Origin: Spinacia oleracea
Lineage: Eukaryota > Streptophyta > Magnoliopsida > Caryophyllales > Amaranthaceae
NCBI RefSeq assembly: GCF_020520425.1
Contig: NC_079490.1
Span: 992,001 to 1,056,000, forward strand
Reading direction: 5' to 3'
DNA length: 64,000 nt
Below, one piece after another: positions 1-12,562 of the stretch. The notes under the pieces are model-generated. The model was not told the DNA's origin and ran no database searches. It was given only the letters and a program-made list of their open reading frames with translations. The translations under genes and the position numbers were made by a program. Position 1 is the first letter of the stretch. The number at the start of each line of letters is the position of its first letter.

Positions 1-806
1 ATTGGTAAATTTTTAAACCAAACCATCACTCAAACTCAAGCTTTTCCTAAGATCCTTGGTTATTTTTTGTGGGTTAGCCGATCTAGCCTAACTTAAATAC
101 GGCTTTGCTCAGTTCGGGTCAAGTTTAGTGCTTGATCGCAAATTGTCATAACATAGGCATATATCCAAACCGGTGGCACGTCGGCTTAAACCATAACTAG
201 AGGCAGTCCATTTAAGGTTATAGGTCAAGCCTTATACTCAAAGTTGTCCAAAGCTAACTTGGTCCAATAACATGACCAAATCTATATAATAGTGTTCGAA
301 TTTTTGCACGATTATCATCCATACATCTTAAGTTGTATGTACGTAAACATTATCATTATAAACCGCAAATTCTAATACATGGATACCTATATCAACATAT
401 ATTACACAACGAAGATTTAAACGATTTTTTGTTCGAATGAATGTTTTTATAATTATCTCGGAATATTATATAAGCACCAAATAAAAAGTAAAATATTTGC
501 TATAAATTCCTAATTGGTTTTTCTTGCTTTCCAACTTGAACTAAAAAAAATGACCCCCCAAAACAAAATTAATTTTTTTTAAAAAGAAAAATCAAGTCAA
601 GATACCATAAATATAGAAACTTGCTTATACAAAACTACTCTACAAATGCAAGCATTCCTTTTAATATCTTCCTATTTCCAACAACTAAAAACCTAATTAA
701 GAAGTAAGGATAAACCCAAAATAGACCATTACATCATACATTTACAACAAACCTACAAACTATTACTACTAACTAGACTACTAGTACAACGGTCCTCAAC
801 CATATT
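1..806. other. Gene-free flank downstream of the bromodomain gene
   Basis: AT-rich DNA with no convincing open frame, tandem repeat or terminal inverted repeat. The part next to 806 probably contains the 3' untranslated region of the minus-strand bromodomain gene, but no clear polyadenylation signal was fixed. Confidence 0.5.
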
Positions 807-3800
807 TTACCTCCTAGGTTTTTTCTTAAAATTTTCACCACCATCTCTACCACCCGATCTTCCTCCGCCTTTCGCCGAATCCGATGCACCACCACCACCA
901 CCCACCATCGCCGCCTTCCGTTTTGGCGGTCTCCCCCGCGAAGCGGCTGCCTCTTTCTCCCCTCTCCTCCCTGAACTCCTCCTTACACCACCCACATCAA
1001 CCACCTCTTTAACAATAGTTTTCTTCAAATTCCCACTAATCTTTTTCACATTATTACTATTATTATTATTACTAGTTGCACTCTGGTTTTTCTCCCTTCT
1101 CCCACCTTCCACCGCCGCCGCCTCGTCCACCTCCTCCTCGCCGGAATCTTTATTCTTCGCCTTCTCTTGACTCGACGGCGAGTTTTGCTTTATCCTCTTC
1201 AAGAAATTCGCCACCCCTTGTTTCTTCAAAACAATTGATGGTGTTCCTTTCTCTTGCTTTTGATCCACATTATTATTCATCTTCTTCCCTTCCACCACCA
1301 CCACTCCGTCTCTCTCTCCGCCACCACCGCCACCGCCACCACCGCCTTTAGTGGTGGAGCTCTCTAGTTTATTATTATTATTAATATTCTCCCTTTTATT
1401 CCCTTCTTTACTTATGATCTTCTTCCCATTGTTGTTACTCATCCTCAACCCTCCATTCCCCAAATTCGATTTCTCTCTAATAAGCAACTTCTTCAAGTTC
1501 CCATCACCCCCACCACCACCACCCCGACCCCCACCACCACCACCACCACCGCCGCCGCCACCACCACCCTCCTCTTTCTTACTCGAAAGAGAACCACCAT
1601 TAACTTTCTTCGTTACTTTCTCCTCACGTCCATTCTCAACATTACTATTATTATTACTATTATTAATTTTCTTACTATTACTATTAATAGTACTAGTAGT
1701 GTCTGCCTTCTTCATGCTATCAGACAACGCTTGCATTGAGCTCGAACTTCGTCGCCGGCAAACGATCATGGTGGTGGAGGATCTTGGTTTCTTAACCACG
1801 GGTTCGAGGTGTTGCGGTTCCGGGTCGGGTTTCCTGGGTTGGACCCGTGGATTTCGGGTTTTTTGGTTGATTTCGTCCATTACTAACCTCCGCAACTCCC
1901 TGGCTGCTATATGCTCTGCTGTGCTCTTACGGTAAAAAAGGACTGCATTGGTGAAAATGAGGAGGAGGTCACGGTAAAATTTGGGGTGACAATCGAAGTA
2001 AATACCCTTGTCAAGTCTGGATTGAACCGTATCCAGATCCATGTGTTGGCGGATCACATTTCGGTATTTTTCCGTGTCCTGCAACAAACAGGGTGAAAAG
2101 ATTATTTATAATGCACAATTTTGATCATTAATATTTAATTTTCGATGAATAAAAAGCACGAAGTATATAGAAACTATGTTTTAAAAGAATATATGGAGAT
2201 GAATATGTAGTCTTAGATGTCATTTCGGTAAGGGGCGACAACAAATCAAGATACAAAAACAAGTAGACAAATGATGGTGAAGAAATTTCATTTTATTAAA
2301 AATTGAGTGTAAATAATGTGCATGAGTTAACAAGGTGGCTATTTCTAGAAGAACAGAGAAAATGGTGCAAACTTTCCAAAATCTTTGCTTTAGCGGGCCA
2401 TGAGAAAAAAAAAAGGTAGAGAGAGAGCGAATGAATAACATAACGGGATACTATGTAAGATATGGAGTAATCAAAGACGTTCTAAAAAACCATGAGGCAA
2501 TTAAAAGGGACAGCAAAAGTATTTCTAAACAAATTTTCCCGTTTTCACAAGGTTTTGAAAATTAAACCATTCTTCATCCTCCATTTTTTCAAAAATTTAA
2601 ATTATTTTTCGCATATAATTATATGAATAAACAAGATCCACGTCACCCCAAAATTAACTTTACCCTTCGAGATTGAGGAAAAAAGAATAAAAGAACCTTT
2701 GTTTATCAAGAATCTATTGAGATCACCAGGAACAAACTTTACTATTAGACCAAGTAAAACAAATGCATATGTAGTCTTATCTTTCTGCTATTTAAATAAA
2801 AAATGTGAGAGGAAACATATGATGACCACGTAAATACTAAATATGATGCAGGGCGAACTCAAAATATAGACCGTAAAAAAATTAAGACAATCTTTTAGTG
2901 ACGGAGAAAATACTTCATAATTCAAACTAGTTTAGGACAAGTGATAGTTAAACAACATATAGAGTCATGTTATAAGACGTAAGTGTAAAGAAATCCAAGT
3001 GCATGAAGATCACTAATTATGTTCTTGTAAGTACAGAGTACTAATTTAACGTGCGTGTCATAACACGATACCCACGCCGCCACGTGTACCTTATCAGAAG
3101 ACAAATAAACACTCTTAATTGGTTTTACGGTTTTACCCCTCTTAAAACCAACACTGAACGAATAATTTATCCTACTTGTAGGAATAGAAGAACTCGTAGC
3201 CTATCTAGCTATAGCCTACGCAACATAATTCTTTTTATATTGTGGTGGTCGTGCATAATCATATGAGCATTTACTTCTGCTTAAAATGAAATTAATTTAG
3301 GAACCCACGTTAAAATTAGGCATATATAATAGTTTGTATATCTAATGTTATATTTAACAAATATTAAAATGGCACCTAAGTTCATTACTCGGTACTAAAG
3401 ATGACATTGAGCCGTCCCAAGGTATAACACGACACAACATGAAAAAAGCACAACCTGACACATGCACGGAAAAAGCAAGGACCGGTACGCACATAAAGTC
3501 GTGGGCCCGTGGGGTGGGATGGGCTCGGGCCACATATTTTCTTGGAAAAAGCACGATACAACAAAACACATTAAATTTTGTGAAATTAGTCAATAGGTAC
3601 GAAGGTAAGACCCGACTCGACAGCAGGACAAACGGGTTTGGACCGTGCTTGGACCGCCTTTTTAAAATTTCGGGCCCGACAAATCAAGTGGGCTACGTTC
3701 AGGCCAAACTCGTTCAGGCCCAAAACACGTGGACTCGACACAAATCACAGTCCGGACATGTCCTGCATCCATCTTTACTTTGTAGTCTGTACTAAAGAGT

Positions 3801-6800
3801 GTACAAAGTACTCCTTATCTTTCTACGTGACTTGTTTTCTTTTTTCTTATATGGATTTCATAAATTATTGACATCTTTCCTAATATAGCTAACATTTTTT
3901 TCCCAAACTACTACTCAACCTTTCTATTTTTAGAAACTAACATCTTCTTACTTCATTTTAATAAAAGAAAAAGGAATGAGAGAGATAAATAATCGTGAGA
4001 CAGAACACTAACAACTTTGAATGCTGAAAATGGTTTCACGTGGGTCACCTAAAAGAAATTGCATATATTTATGGAATTATACTTCTCGTCAGAGAAAATA
4101 GCATTGTCCTCTTCATTCATGCTTTCCATTTTCGACCAACATGAATAACGTGCAATTTGGGTTCGTCCCCTCAAACGAAAAACACCTCTTTTTAAAAATT
4201 GGGTACACTAAAAAAAAAAAGTATAAGGGTAAAATAAACGTCAAGCCTACTTATTCCGTATTAGATCGTGTTGCACCAACTCTTTTAATAGTGCGGCTCA
4301 AGCAGAACCAAGTGTTCTCATGCCGAAGCTCAATTTCATTAATTGAACGTGTTGTTCGTGTAAGGCTGTGTCGAGTCATATTGTGCTTTTCCAAATAATA
4401 TGGCTCGAACCTAGCCCAGCTTACTTATTTCGTGTCAGGTCGTGTTGCACTTACTCTTTTAAAACTGCGGCTCAAGCATAATCAAGTGTCCTCATGCCTA
4501 AGCTCAATTTCACTTAAATTAACGTGTTGTTCGTGTCAAGCTGTGTACGATCATGTTGTGCTTTTCCAATTAAATATGGCTCAAGCCCAGCCCATAACTT
4601 CAACATGTGTTGTGTCGTGCTTTTTCTCGTATTGGGCGTCGTGCCTCGGCCTGGCCCGGACAAATGTCGTCGTTACCATAGGAGGGGACAGAGTAAAGGA
4701 GAGAAAAGCTAAGATTGGGAGCCTAATAAGCCGTACTCGTGAAGATTAGAAGATACGAGCATACGACTACACGAGGACTTGAGTGCTTTTCCAAATAAAT
4801 ATGGCTCAAGCCCAGCCCATAACTTCAACTTTTGTTGTGTCGTACTTTTTCCCGTATTAGACGCCGTGCCTCACCCAGCCCGACCCGAACCGACCGGACG
4901 AATGTCGTCTTTACCGTAGGTAGGGACAAAGTAAAGGAGAGAAAAGCTAAGATTGGGAGCCTAATAAGCCATACTCGTGAGCCGGGCTTAGAAAGATACG
5001 AGCATACGACTACACGCGTACTTGAGTCACTTGACCCACAAGGGCCAAGGGTTAACATTTACGTCTGTATAGCTTGGGACGTAAACAACCGAAACACTCA
5101 CGTACTAATGTACTATCGCGGCTCCACAAATCACAATGTATCAATAATGAATTAATAGTCGTACGTCCTAAGCTTTTCAAATGATGAACAAAAATATTTT
5201 TAAGGAAAAGGTCAAAGTTTTGTATGGTCCCACTTGTACAATCTAACGGCTTTCCATTCATCTTGCCATTTGCTTAGAATATTTACACTACTTTTTACAA
5301 TTTTCTTTTGTTTTGGTCTCAACAATTAATCTTTTTTTTTGGTGTGCGAAGGTTTTACATTTTATTTTTTTATTGGTAAGAAGAAATGATTCTAGTAAGC
5401 CATCACTTTTATTACATGTTACAGCTTAAGTAGACCTGATTAAAAGGCGGGCCGGACCGGATTCGGACCGAGCCGAAGACAATAAAATCTGCACATTATG
5501 TCGGGCCGTGCCGGGCCAGACTTAAGAACAATTTTTATGCCCAAAATCCGCTATTTCGGGCCAAAAATAGCGGGCTTTTCGAATTGTTTCAAGTCGGACC
5601 AAATTTATAACTACAATTGTTGTTTTATGTTGCCCAAATCCCGCACTTTTATAAAAAGTTCGGCCCCGGTCGCCCAAAAATCGGGCTGGAATGTTTTGCC
5701 AAAACCCGATAATTTTCGGGCCAGACCCATATTGATTAGCTCTAAGCTCAACTATGCGGGTCTATTACATGTGAATCGTTTTACATAAAGTATGTTACTC
5801 CATAATATAATATACTACGAGTATCATGTATAGACATACAAAATACTTTGTACCAACACTGACATCCTATTGTTAATTTCTTTTTAATGTTCTTAGATAA
5901 TATAGATGACAATTTTGAAATAACATTCTCCTATTTTCTTTTAAGAAAACACAAAGGTTAATTAAGAATTAAACCCCCCACACTATAAGTTGAGAGTGTG
6001 ATATTTCTAATATGTTTCGTATTCGTGTCTTAAACAAATCTTCAAATGTTTAATGTCTTACTTTTGTAATGCGGTTAGTACTCCGTACTTGTTTTTTTTT
6101 TTAAAGACATAGACTATCTTCGTCTTTTTTTTTTTTGCAAATTTTTTAAGTTAAAATCGAGAGTCGGTAAAAATACAATAACTTTTGTGTAAGACCGCCT
6201 TACCTAAAAGATCACTTTGATTGTTTAACTAATTGGTTTCATTGGTTAACTAATTGGTTCCAGTGTTTAACTAATTAATTCCAATGTTTAACTTATTGAT
6301 TTCATTGCTTAACTTATATGACACCAAAGTGATATTTTAACTAATTTTTTTTTTTAAAGACATAGACTATCTTCGTCTTTTTTTTTTTTGCAAATTTTTT
6401 AAGTTAAAATCGAGAGTCGGTAAAAACACAATAACTTTTGTGTAAGACCGCCTTACCTAAAAGATCACTTTGATTGTTTAACTAATTGGTTTCATTGGTT
6501 AACTAATTGGTTCCAGTGTTTAACTAATTAATTCCAATGTTTAACTTATTGATTTCATTGCTTAACTTATATGACACCAAGGTGATATTTTATATAAGAC
6601 CGTCTTATATAAAAATTTGTACTCCCTCCGTTTCTTTTTGTCGTATCCGTTTCCATTTAAAGCGTTTCATATTGTTGTATCCATTTAGAATCGATTCTAT
6701 TTTTGGACATACATTTTATCCTAAAATACCCTTATATTTCTATCTAATTACCAAAATACTTAAAGATTCTACCCATATTCCCACCTAATTTTCCCCACCC

Positions 6801-9800
6801 ATAATATTTAATTCTTTTCCCTTCCCCATATACCCACTCTCTCACCTCCTTTATCACCCATCATTATCACTCCTCTCTCTTACCTTATTTCTTTATTATT
6901 TTCTCGCTCCTTTATTTATTACAATCTCTTACACCCAATCATTACACTTATACCCATACAAACCAATATTCCATTTTTCTTAAAAACCACAACAGATTCC
7001 AAATGGATACATAAAAAAGAAATGGAGGGAGTAATAAAAATAATACGAAGTACTCTGTAACCTAGAAAACAAAAAGGGGACCAAGGATCGATCCTACTAC
7101 TTTAGTAATGTTTAAAAGAGCCAGCCCAAACTTAAACCTTATGACAAAAATACCCTTGTATTTTTTTTAAATGACGCTTATATCCCCTTTTGCATGTCTC
7201 GCTACCATGATGCTGACCTGGCATGAATTATTATCCTTTTCTCACACCCTTTCATAAAAAGCTTCCTCGAGCCAAAAATGAAAATCAAATCTCAATTGAT
7301 CTAATATTTTGATCTCTATATGGGATGATATGGGAATATTCTAAAACTATAGGAATGTAATATTAACGATGAAATTAAAATTAATTCTTCTCGTTAAAAA
7401 AATAAAATTAAATTAATTTTAAAAACGAGATTGCAAAATACTTCGTAGTTCATAATCTCATAACACAAATTAGAACTCCTACGTAGAAGAATCACATTTA
7501 TATAATTATATATCTTTTGTGAATATTAAAAAAAATAGATAAAGAATTAATGGAACGTATAGAGATATGAGGATATGTTGTTTTCTTTTTATAAAGAGAA
7601 TTAGTTCCTTTTATTAATCACGGACAAATAAGTTTTGCCCGAAGGCGAACTAGACGTCAAATTGGAAATTGCCCATTAAAACATGGGGGTATGTAATTAG
7701 ACAAAGAAGGATAAATGGAAAAGAGATAAAATAAAAAAATATTCTTTAAATTATAAGGTCAACATAAAATAAGTAAATTATGAGGTAATTTAAAACGTCA
7801 ATTTATCATTATTAAACAACCAACAATATTTTTTAAAATTTAGTAATGAAAGGTACAAAGGCTCTCTCATAAATCCACCTAAATAAAACCTACCCCACCC
7901 CTTCCCCTAATGATCTTCGAGTTCTAAACCTCGAATTCATCAAGAGAGGAAGCTCCCATCATTTTATAGAGCCGGGTGCGAAGTAGGAAGGTCACTATCA
8001 GGGGTGGCAATTTGGGTCAATGCATCAGATTCGGGTTTGGTTTCAGGTCGATTTAGAGTTGTGTAAAAAAATATCAGAAATATTGCAAAACTTAATATTA
8101 CTAATATAAAATATGATAAATAGGTCAAATTAGGTATATTTCAGGTAGGGGTGTTCAAAACTACCCGACCCGCATTACCCGACCCGCTGACCCACCGACC
8201 CGGTACATTTAAAGCGGGTAATATACAGATTTTTTAGGAATAAATGGGTCGGGTACCCGACCCGGTAAAAATCCCGAGTACCGGGTCAGGGCATGGGCCT
8301 CCCTTATCGTTAAACGGGTACCCGAATATACCCGTTTAAAAAAAAAAAAAAAAACTCCCATTATTTGGAATTTTGGGTACAGCAGGTCAACAGTGTTTGG
8401 CAAAGTTTCTCGAGTCATAAGTCTCATAAGTCATAACAAAGCCCAAAAACAAGTAAACTAGGGTTTACTTTTCTTCGCTTCTTCGTTCTTCCTCTGTACT
8501 CTACTACTCTGTATTCTCTCAACACTCAACCTCCCACCCTTCTCAGCGGCTCCGCCGCTCTTCTCTTTTCGACTCTTCCTCAGTCAGTCGCGGCTCCTCA
8601 GTCCTCCTCACTCCTCCTCTCTCTCTCACAGATCTCGAGATCCTCACATCACCAGTTCACCACCGGTCTCGCAAGATCAAGGCAAGCTCCACCCCGCACA
8701 AGCACCACCGCTCCATTCAAGCCTTCATCTTCGCTGCTATAGCTCTGTGCTATTGTTGATTTGTTGGAATATAAACTTAATTCATACGATTTTTTTTTGA
8801 AGAAACTTAATTCATACGTTGTGCTTCCTGACTTTTGCAATTATATGTGTTTTTTTTTATCTTTTTAGTTAATAATATCTTGTAGTCAAGGTTTAATGGA
8901 CATGCCCATACGGAGTTACACGAAGTTGGAAAGAGTTCGATTTTTTTTTTAAAGGAAACGGGTACCCTATGACCCGACCCGAGATAATCGGGTACCCGCT
9001 AACCGGGTACCCGGTTTTCCCGGGTCGGGGCATGGGCCGAAAGATTGACTACCCGCACATCCGGGTACCCGCATTCTCGGGTACCCGTTTAACCGGATAC
9101 CCGGTAATAAACACCCCTAATTTCAGGTAGGCAAGGGCCGGATCTGGACCGGATCTGGTGAGACCCAGACCCGCCCTAGATCCATTGGGTTTGAAAAATT
9201 CAGACCATACCCAGATCAAATGGGTCTAATGGGTCTCGGGTCAAAAATGGGTCTAGTGTTATTTGTTTATTTTTAACATTTTTGTCTTAGAAAATTTTCC
9301 CGCGCCATTAATTTAACCGATTTACCATCATATATTCACATTCGATACATAAAATATCACAATTCGCAAATTAGTGCCAAAATACTAACGCATGCATGTA
9401 TCTAATTAGACTATTTCTAATTTCTAATAATTGACCGGCTCCATGGGCCGGATCTGGACCGGGTCTGGGTCTGAGAATATTTGACTCAGACCCGTTTTTA
9501 AACACATGGATCCAGATCCGCCCTAGATCCATTGGGTCTCAAATAATTAGACCCAGATCCGTAAATATGGGTCGGGTCCAATTGGGTCTGGACCGGATCC
9601 TGGACCCATGCCCATCCCTAATTTCAGGTCATTCGAGGTTCGGTTAAGGTTGGATTCGTATTTCTCTCAGTAACTTTGGGTCGGATTCGAATCGGGTTAT
9701 CAGGTCGTGTCAGAAATTACCACCTCTAATCACTAAAGCATACACGTACAAAACAAATTTGCTAGTTATCCACAATCTAAACTAGAGGGTTAAAAATAGT

Positions 9801-11547
9801 AACTCGGATTATTTCATCAATTGCCTTAGATAGTCAGTTAGACTCGTAAATTCACTACCTAGTTCAAAAGAAGTGTCGTTTTGAGCTCTTTTTTCCAAAA
9901 ACTAATCATTTTATCGTACGAGTATAAGACTGTCAAAACATCCTACTATCCTAGTCGTGTACTATGTAATAAAATTAAAAGATGTTATTGGATCAAATTA
10001 TTTTGAGCTTAGCTAACTTCACTGACTGATATTAAAGGGTGGTAAGTTTTAAATTGGATCAAATTATTTCTACTATGTATCGAAAAAAAAGGTGGTAAGT
10101 TTTAAATTTTCTTCTTAAATTTCATGCAAATGAATAAATGATAGTCGTAAATTGACAAAATTGCCCTCCTAATTTTGAGCTTAGCTAACTTCACTGAGTC
10201 ACTGACTGATATTAAACCGGTCCAGAAAGGCCTAATTATGTAAGTTTAGGCTTAATTTTAAATTTATCGCTGTAATAACGTGGTTTTTTTTACTGCGGTA
10301 AATAATAAGAAGTGGTGGGTGAAAAATTTACCTGACTCGGAAGCCGTCGTTGGAAAACAGAGCCATGTTTGTGGGACCGGAGTGACTCGAAAAAACGAAT
10401 CAACGGTTGAGATTTAGCGTTGATCCGTTTATTGGCGGGCGAAACCTCCTCAACCTCTAGCTCGTCGTCACCGCTGTCCCCTTTAAAACGACGTCGTTTC
10501 TTCTTCGACAAGCTTGCTGAGCTCTGAACGTCACTGCTCTGCTGCCTCCTCGACTCAGACAACGATTCTCCGCCCAACTCGCCGAGTCGACTCACTTTCC
10601 ACTCCGCCGCAGCAGAATCACTTCTCTTCTTTTCCGGCGGCTCCCGTTTGAGCTTCGATTCTCTTTCCTCCGTCGTAGCAGCTTTAGTATTGTCGGTTTT
10701 GTTGTGGTTGGTTGAGTTCGACTCGTTACACGAACGATTCTCCGCCGAGTCACCGGTAACAACAACCTTGTCGAACGAAGATCTCTCCGGTTCATCCTCT
10801 TTTTCTCCGGTTCCGTTACCGTTTTCCTCCGGTTTAATCCTCAGATCTGATAATAATACTACTCTTTCTTCTTCTTCTCCGTCGTCGTCTTCTTCAACTT
10901 CCTCTGCTTTCACTTTACAGCTGCTTTCTCTCTCCTCCTCTAATCTTTTCACCTTCAATTGCAACGACCTGTTCTCCCAAAATAACAATCAGATCTCAAT
11001 CCCAAAATAAATATATTTCTTAGATCGGAAAAAATTAAATAAAAATAAATTTAAATGAAAATTACACGATCGAAACGTCGTGCCGATGAACCTCCCGCTT
11101 GAGCTCTTCGACGCGAAGCTTCCGCAGCTCATCCACCATACGCAACAGATGCTCCTCACCGCCATCCTCCTCCTCCGCCGCCGCTGCTTCCACCACCTCC
11201 TCCTCCTCCACGGATTCTCTCTCGTCGTTATGAAAGCGGCGCTTCAAGTGAACGTACTTTTTCCGGCAGTTTCCCGACGAAAAACATGAAGAAATTACTG
11301 TACCTTCTCCTTCACCACCGCCGCCTCCACCGTCATCGTCGTTTTCTTCTTCGTCGTCGTCGTTTCGGTTGTTGTTGTTATTGTTAGAAGAGTGTTTGAT
11401 ACGTTTCTGGAGTTCTTCAGCAATGGAGTCCCAGCTATTGATTCCATGGCGGTTGACGGCACACACTAACAACAACTCCTCCAATGTTCCCCATGCTTCA
11501 TCTCCATTATTCGACGACGTCGTTTCTTCCTCCTTCTCCTCCTCCAT
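807..11547 (-). CDS. SANT/Myb-like and bromodomain nuclear protein (three exons)
   Basis: Exons read on the minus strand are 11547-11066, 10968-10332 and 2078-807. All junctions are GT-AG and keep one frame, giving 796 residues. Residues about 15-50 form a SANT/Myb-like helix set (GTLEELLLVCAVNRHG, then NSWDSIAEEL). A charged, probably coiled segment follows (LQLKVKRLEEERE). The bromodomain lies at about 345-445 (PLIRFFESLRSHKHGSVF, then KYRNVIRQHMDLDTVQSRL). The architecture is that of the plant DNA-binding bromodomain proteins, presumed chromatin readers in the nucleus. The usual Tyr-Asn pair that anchors acetyl-lysine reads Tyr-Arg (FTNAVLFYRK), so binding may be atypical. The C-terminal 300 residues are low complexity, with long Gly runs, Asn runs and basic clusters ending KKKPRR, a likely nuclear signal. 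The start is the first ATG of the SANT exon. The 8.25-kb second intron splits the bromodomain. Family assignment is firm; the target is unknown. Confidence 0.88.
3400..3790. repeat. GC-rich dispersed repeat, degraded hAT MITE-like
   Basis: A GC-rich island rich in GGGC/GGCCC words, with runs such as GTGGGCCCGTGGGGTGGGAT, in otherwise AT-rich intron DNA. It resembles the bounded element at 14531-14897 in word composition, but no clean ends were found here. Confidence 0.45.
4240..5050. repeat. Locally duplicated GC-rich repeat
   Basis: Two direct copies of about 200-240 bp share GAGAAAAGCTAAGATTGGGA (near 4702 and 4940) followed by ACGAGCATACGACTACACG. The offset is about 238 bp. Each copy begins with the GTCGTGC-rich words of the GC-rich hAT-like families. 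A third, more diverged copy may lie at 4240-4570. Open frames across it are compositional. Confidence 0.6.
5431..5744. mobile_element. hAT-type MITE, family 1 (TAGACCTGAT ends)
   Basis: The element begins TAGACCTGATTAAAAGGCGG and ends in the related inverted sequence near TTGATTAGCTCTA. The flanks AGCTTAAG and AGCTCAAC look like a decayed 8-bp target duplication. Inside are the family's diagnostic words CCGCTATTTCGGGCC and AATAGCGGGC. The best preserved copy is at 26392-26663. No coding sequence is present. Confidence 0.7.
6101..6605. repeat. Direct tandem duplication, 253-bp period
   Basis: The segment starting TTAAAGACATAGACTATCTT at 6101 is repeated almost unchanged from 6354. Each copy carries the short palindrome GTAAGACCGCCTTAC and a series of degenerate TTTAACTAATTGGTTTC-like units. 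The two copies differ at only a few bases, so the duplication is recent. Confidence 0.85.
6622..7031. mobile_element. Stowaway-type MITE, 410 bp
   Basis: Terminal inverted repeats CTCCCTCCGTTTCTTTTT and AAAAAGAAATGGAGGGAG are flanked by TA on both sides, as expected for Tc1/mariner-derived Stowaway elements. There is no internal open frame of note. It lies in the long intron of the bromodomain gene. Confidence 0.85.
8146..9119. mobile_element. hAT-type non-autonomous element, 974 bp, inner copy 1
   Basis: The terminal repeats TAGGGGTGTT and AACACCCCTA are exact. An 8-bp direct repeat ATTTCAGG flanks it at 8138-8145 and 9120-9127. Subterminal regions are packed with CGGGTACCCG words. The middle (about 8450-8860) has a C/T-rich leader-like stretch that could be a remnant of an autonomous parent's 5' region, but no transposase frame survives. 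Confidence 0.85.
9128..9620. mobile_element. hAT-type MITE, 493 bp, inner copy 2
   Basis: It begins TAGGCAAGGGCCGGATCTGG and ends CATGCCCATCCCTA, imperfect inverted ends. It is flanked by ATTTCAGG at 9120-9127 and 9621-9628, so its left target copy is also the right target copy of the previous element. It is rich in GGGTCTGGACC words on both ends and has no coding capacity. Confidence 0.8.
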
Positions 11548-12562
11548 AATAATACCAGTAGTAATAACAGTAAATCTAAATCTCTTCTCCTTAATGTATA
11601 ATAATAACCACCATAATCATCATTCTTATCTAAGCCTCTGTATTAATTTGAGTAATTTCCATTTTTTTAATTCATTTTATTAGGGTTTTTGGATGGTGGT
11701 TGATGTTTTTTCCCTTTCGGAAAAAAAATTAAATAATTTTAATGTAATTTTTTCGTAAACCAAATTCGATTTTTCGCTTTGGTTTTTAACACCTTCGCGA
11801 GAGGGTTGGAGAGGAGGGTGGGAGACTTTTCGATTGTGTGAAGTGTGCTTGCAATTTCTCTGTTTTTATACTGTTTTTAATTCCTTCATTTTTAGGGATG
11901 GTGTTGGTTATTTACGGTTTTACCCTTATTATCAGTTTATAATTTCAACCTTGTATAAATATCCAAATTCCTTTCTCTTTGTTGATGAAATGAATTTAGT
12001 CCACTTGACTATTAAGTTGCATCTCAGCCGTACACGTCAGCAAATGGTCCTAACGTAAATCTTTGTTCGTTGATTTAATTTATTTTATATTAAAAAAAAA
12101 AAAAAATTGGAGTGATCAAAGGTTTAAACTTAGTTCATAAACAAACACCATTCAATATTACCTTAAAGTTGAAGCTTGTATGCGACATATCTCAGGTTTA
12201 TATACGCTTTTTTGTTTGTAATATTTTATTGAATTTATTACTCATTTGCAAAAAGAAAAATAGAAAACTATGACCCCTAGTCCCCTAGCAATGGATTAGA
12301 GAACTGGAAATGGGATTTTAGATCTCTACTAAGTTCTCACTTGATATAATTTGAATATAAAATATAAAAGATGATTATTTTGTTTAAAATGGTGTGAAAT
12401 CTCATATTGTAACGGGTATATACGAGATACATTATCAGTGTTAACTGTTGTATTTTACTGTGAGTGATTTATTTCCTTTTATGAAATGAAGACGGTTATA
12501 TCTTTCCAAACCTCTTAAGATAATCAAAGTTTGGCCTGATATGATAACCTAACATGAATTGA
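11548..12562. other. 5' flank of the bromodomain gene
   Basis: About 1 kb between the bromodomain start codon and the first intergenic transposon. CT/GA-rich DNA close to 11550-11830 probably includes the 5' leader and promoter of the minus-strand gene. No TATA box or other element could be fixed, and no gene is seen. Confidence 0.4.

Larger units (their letters stand above)
7999..9728. mobile_element. Outer hAT-type element hosting two inserted elements
   Basis: The ends CAGGGGTGGCAATTT and (inverted) TAGAGGTGGTAATTT match at 12 of 15 bases. The flanks GTCACTAT and ATCACTAA are a 6/8 match consistent with an old 8-bp target duplication. Once the two inserts at 8146-9119 and 9128-9620 are removed, roughly 250 bp of original element remain. 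It is non-autonomous. Confidence 0.7.
2079..10331 (-). other. 8.25-kb transposon-filled intron of the bromodomain gene
   Basis: Donor GT follows 10332 and acceptor AG precedes 2078 on the minus strand. The joined exons restore a bromodomain reading, so this is a real intron and not two genes. It contains two hAT families, a 253-bp tandem duplication, a Stowaway-type MITE and a three-part nested hAT cluster, listed separately. The stretches 2100-3380, 7040-7990 and 9730-10300 show only AT-rich DNA without a recognisable gene. Confidence 0.85.

Noticed and set aside
1076-1935. Plus-strand Pro/Leu-rich frames of 91 and 194 codons
   Set aside because: They are antisense to the Gly- and Asn-rich tail of the bromodomain gene and have no domain of their own.
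3439-5155. Plus-strand frames of about 105-118 codons in GC-rich islands
   Set aside because: They follow the high-GC dispersed repeats, and similar frames appear wherever these repeats occur.
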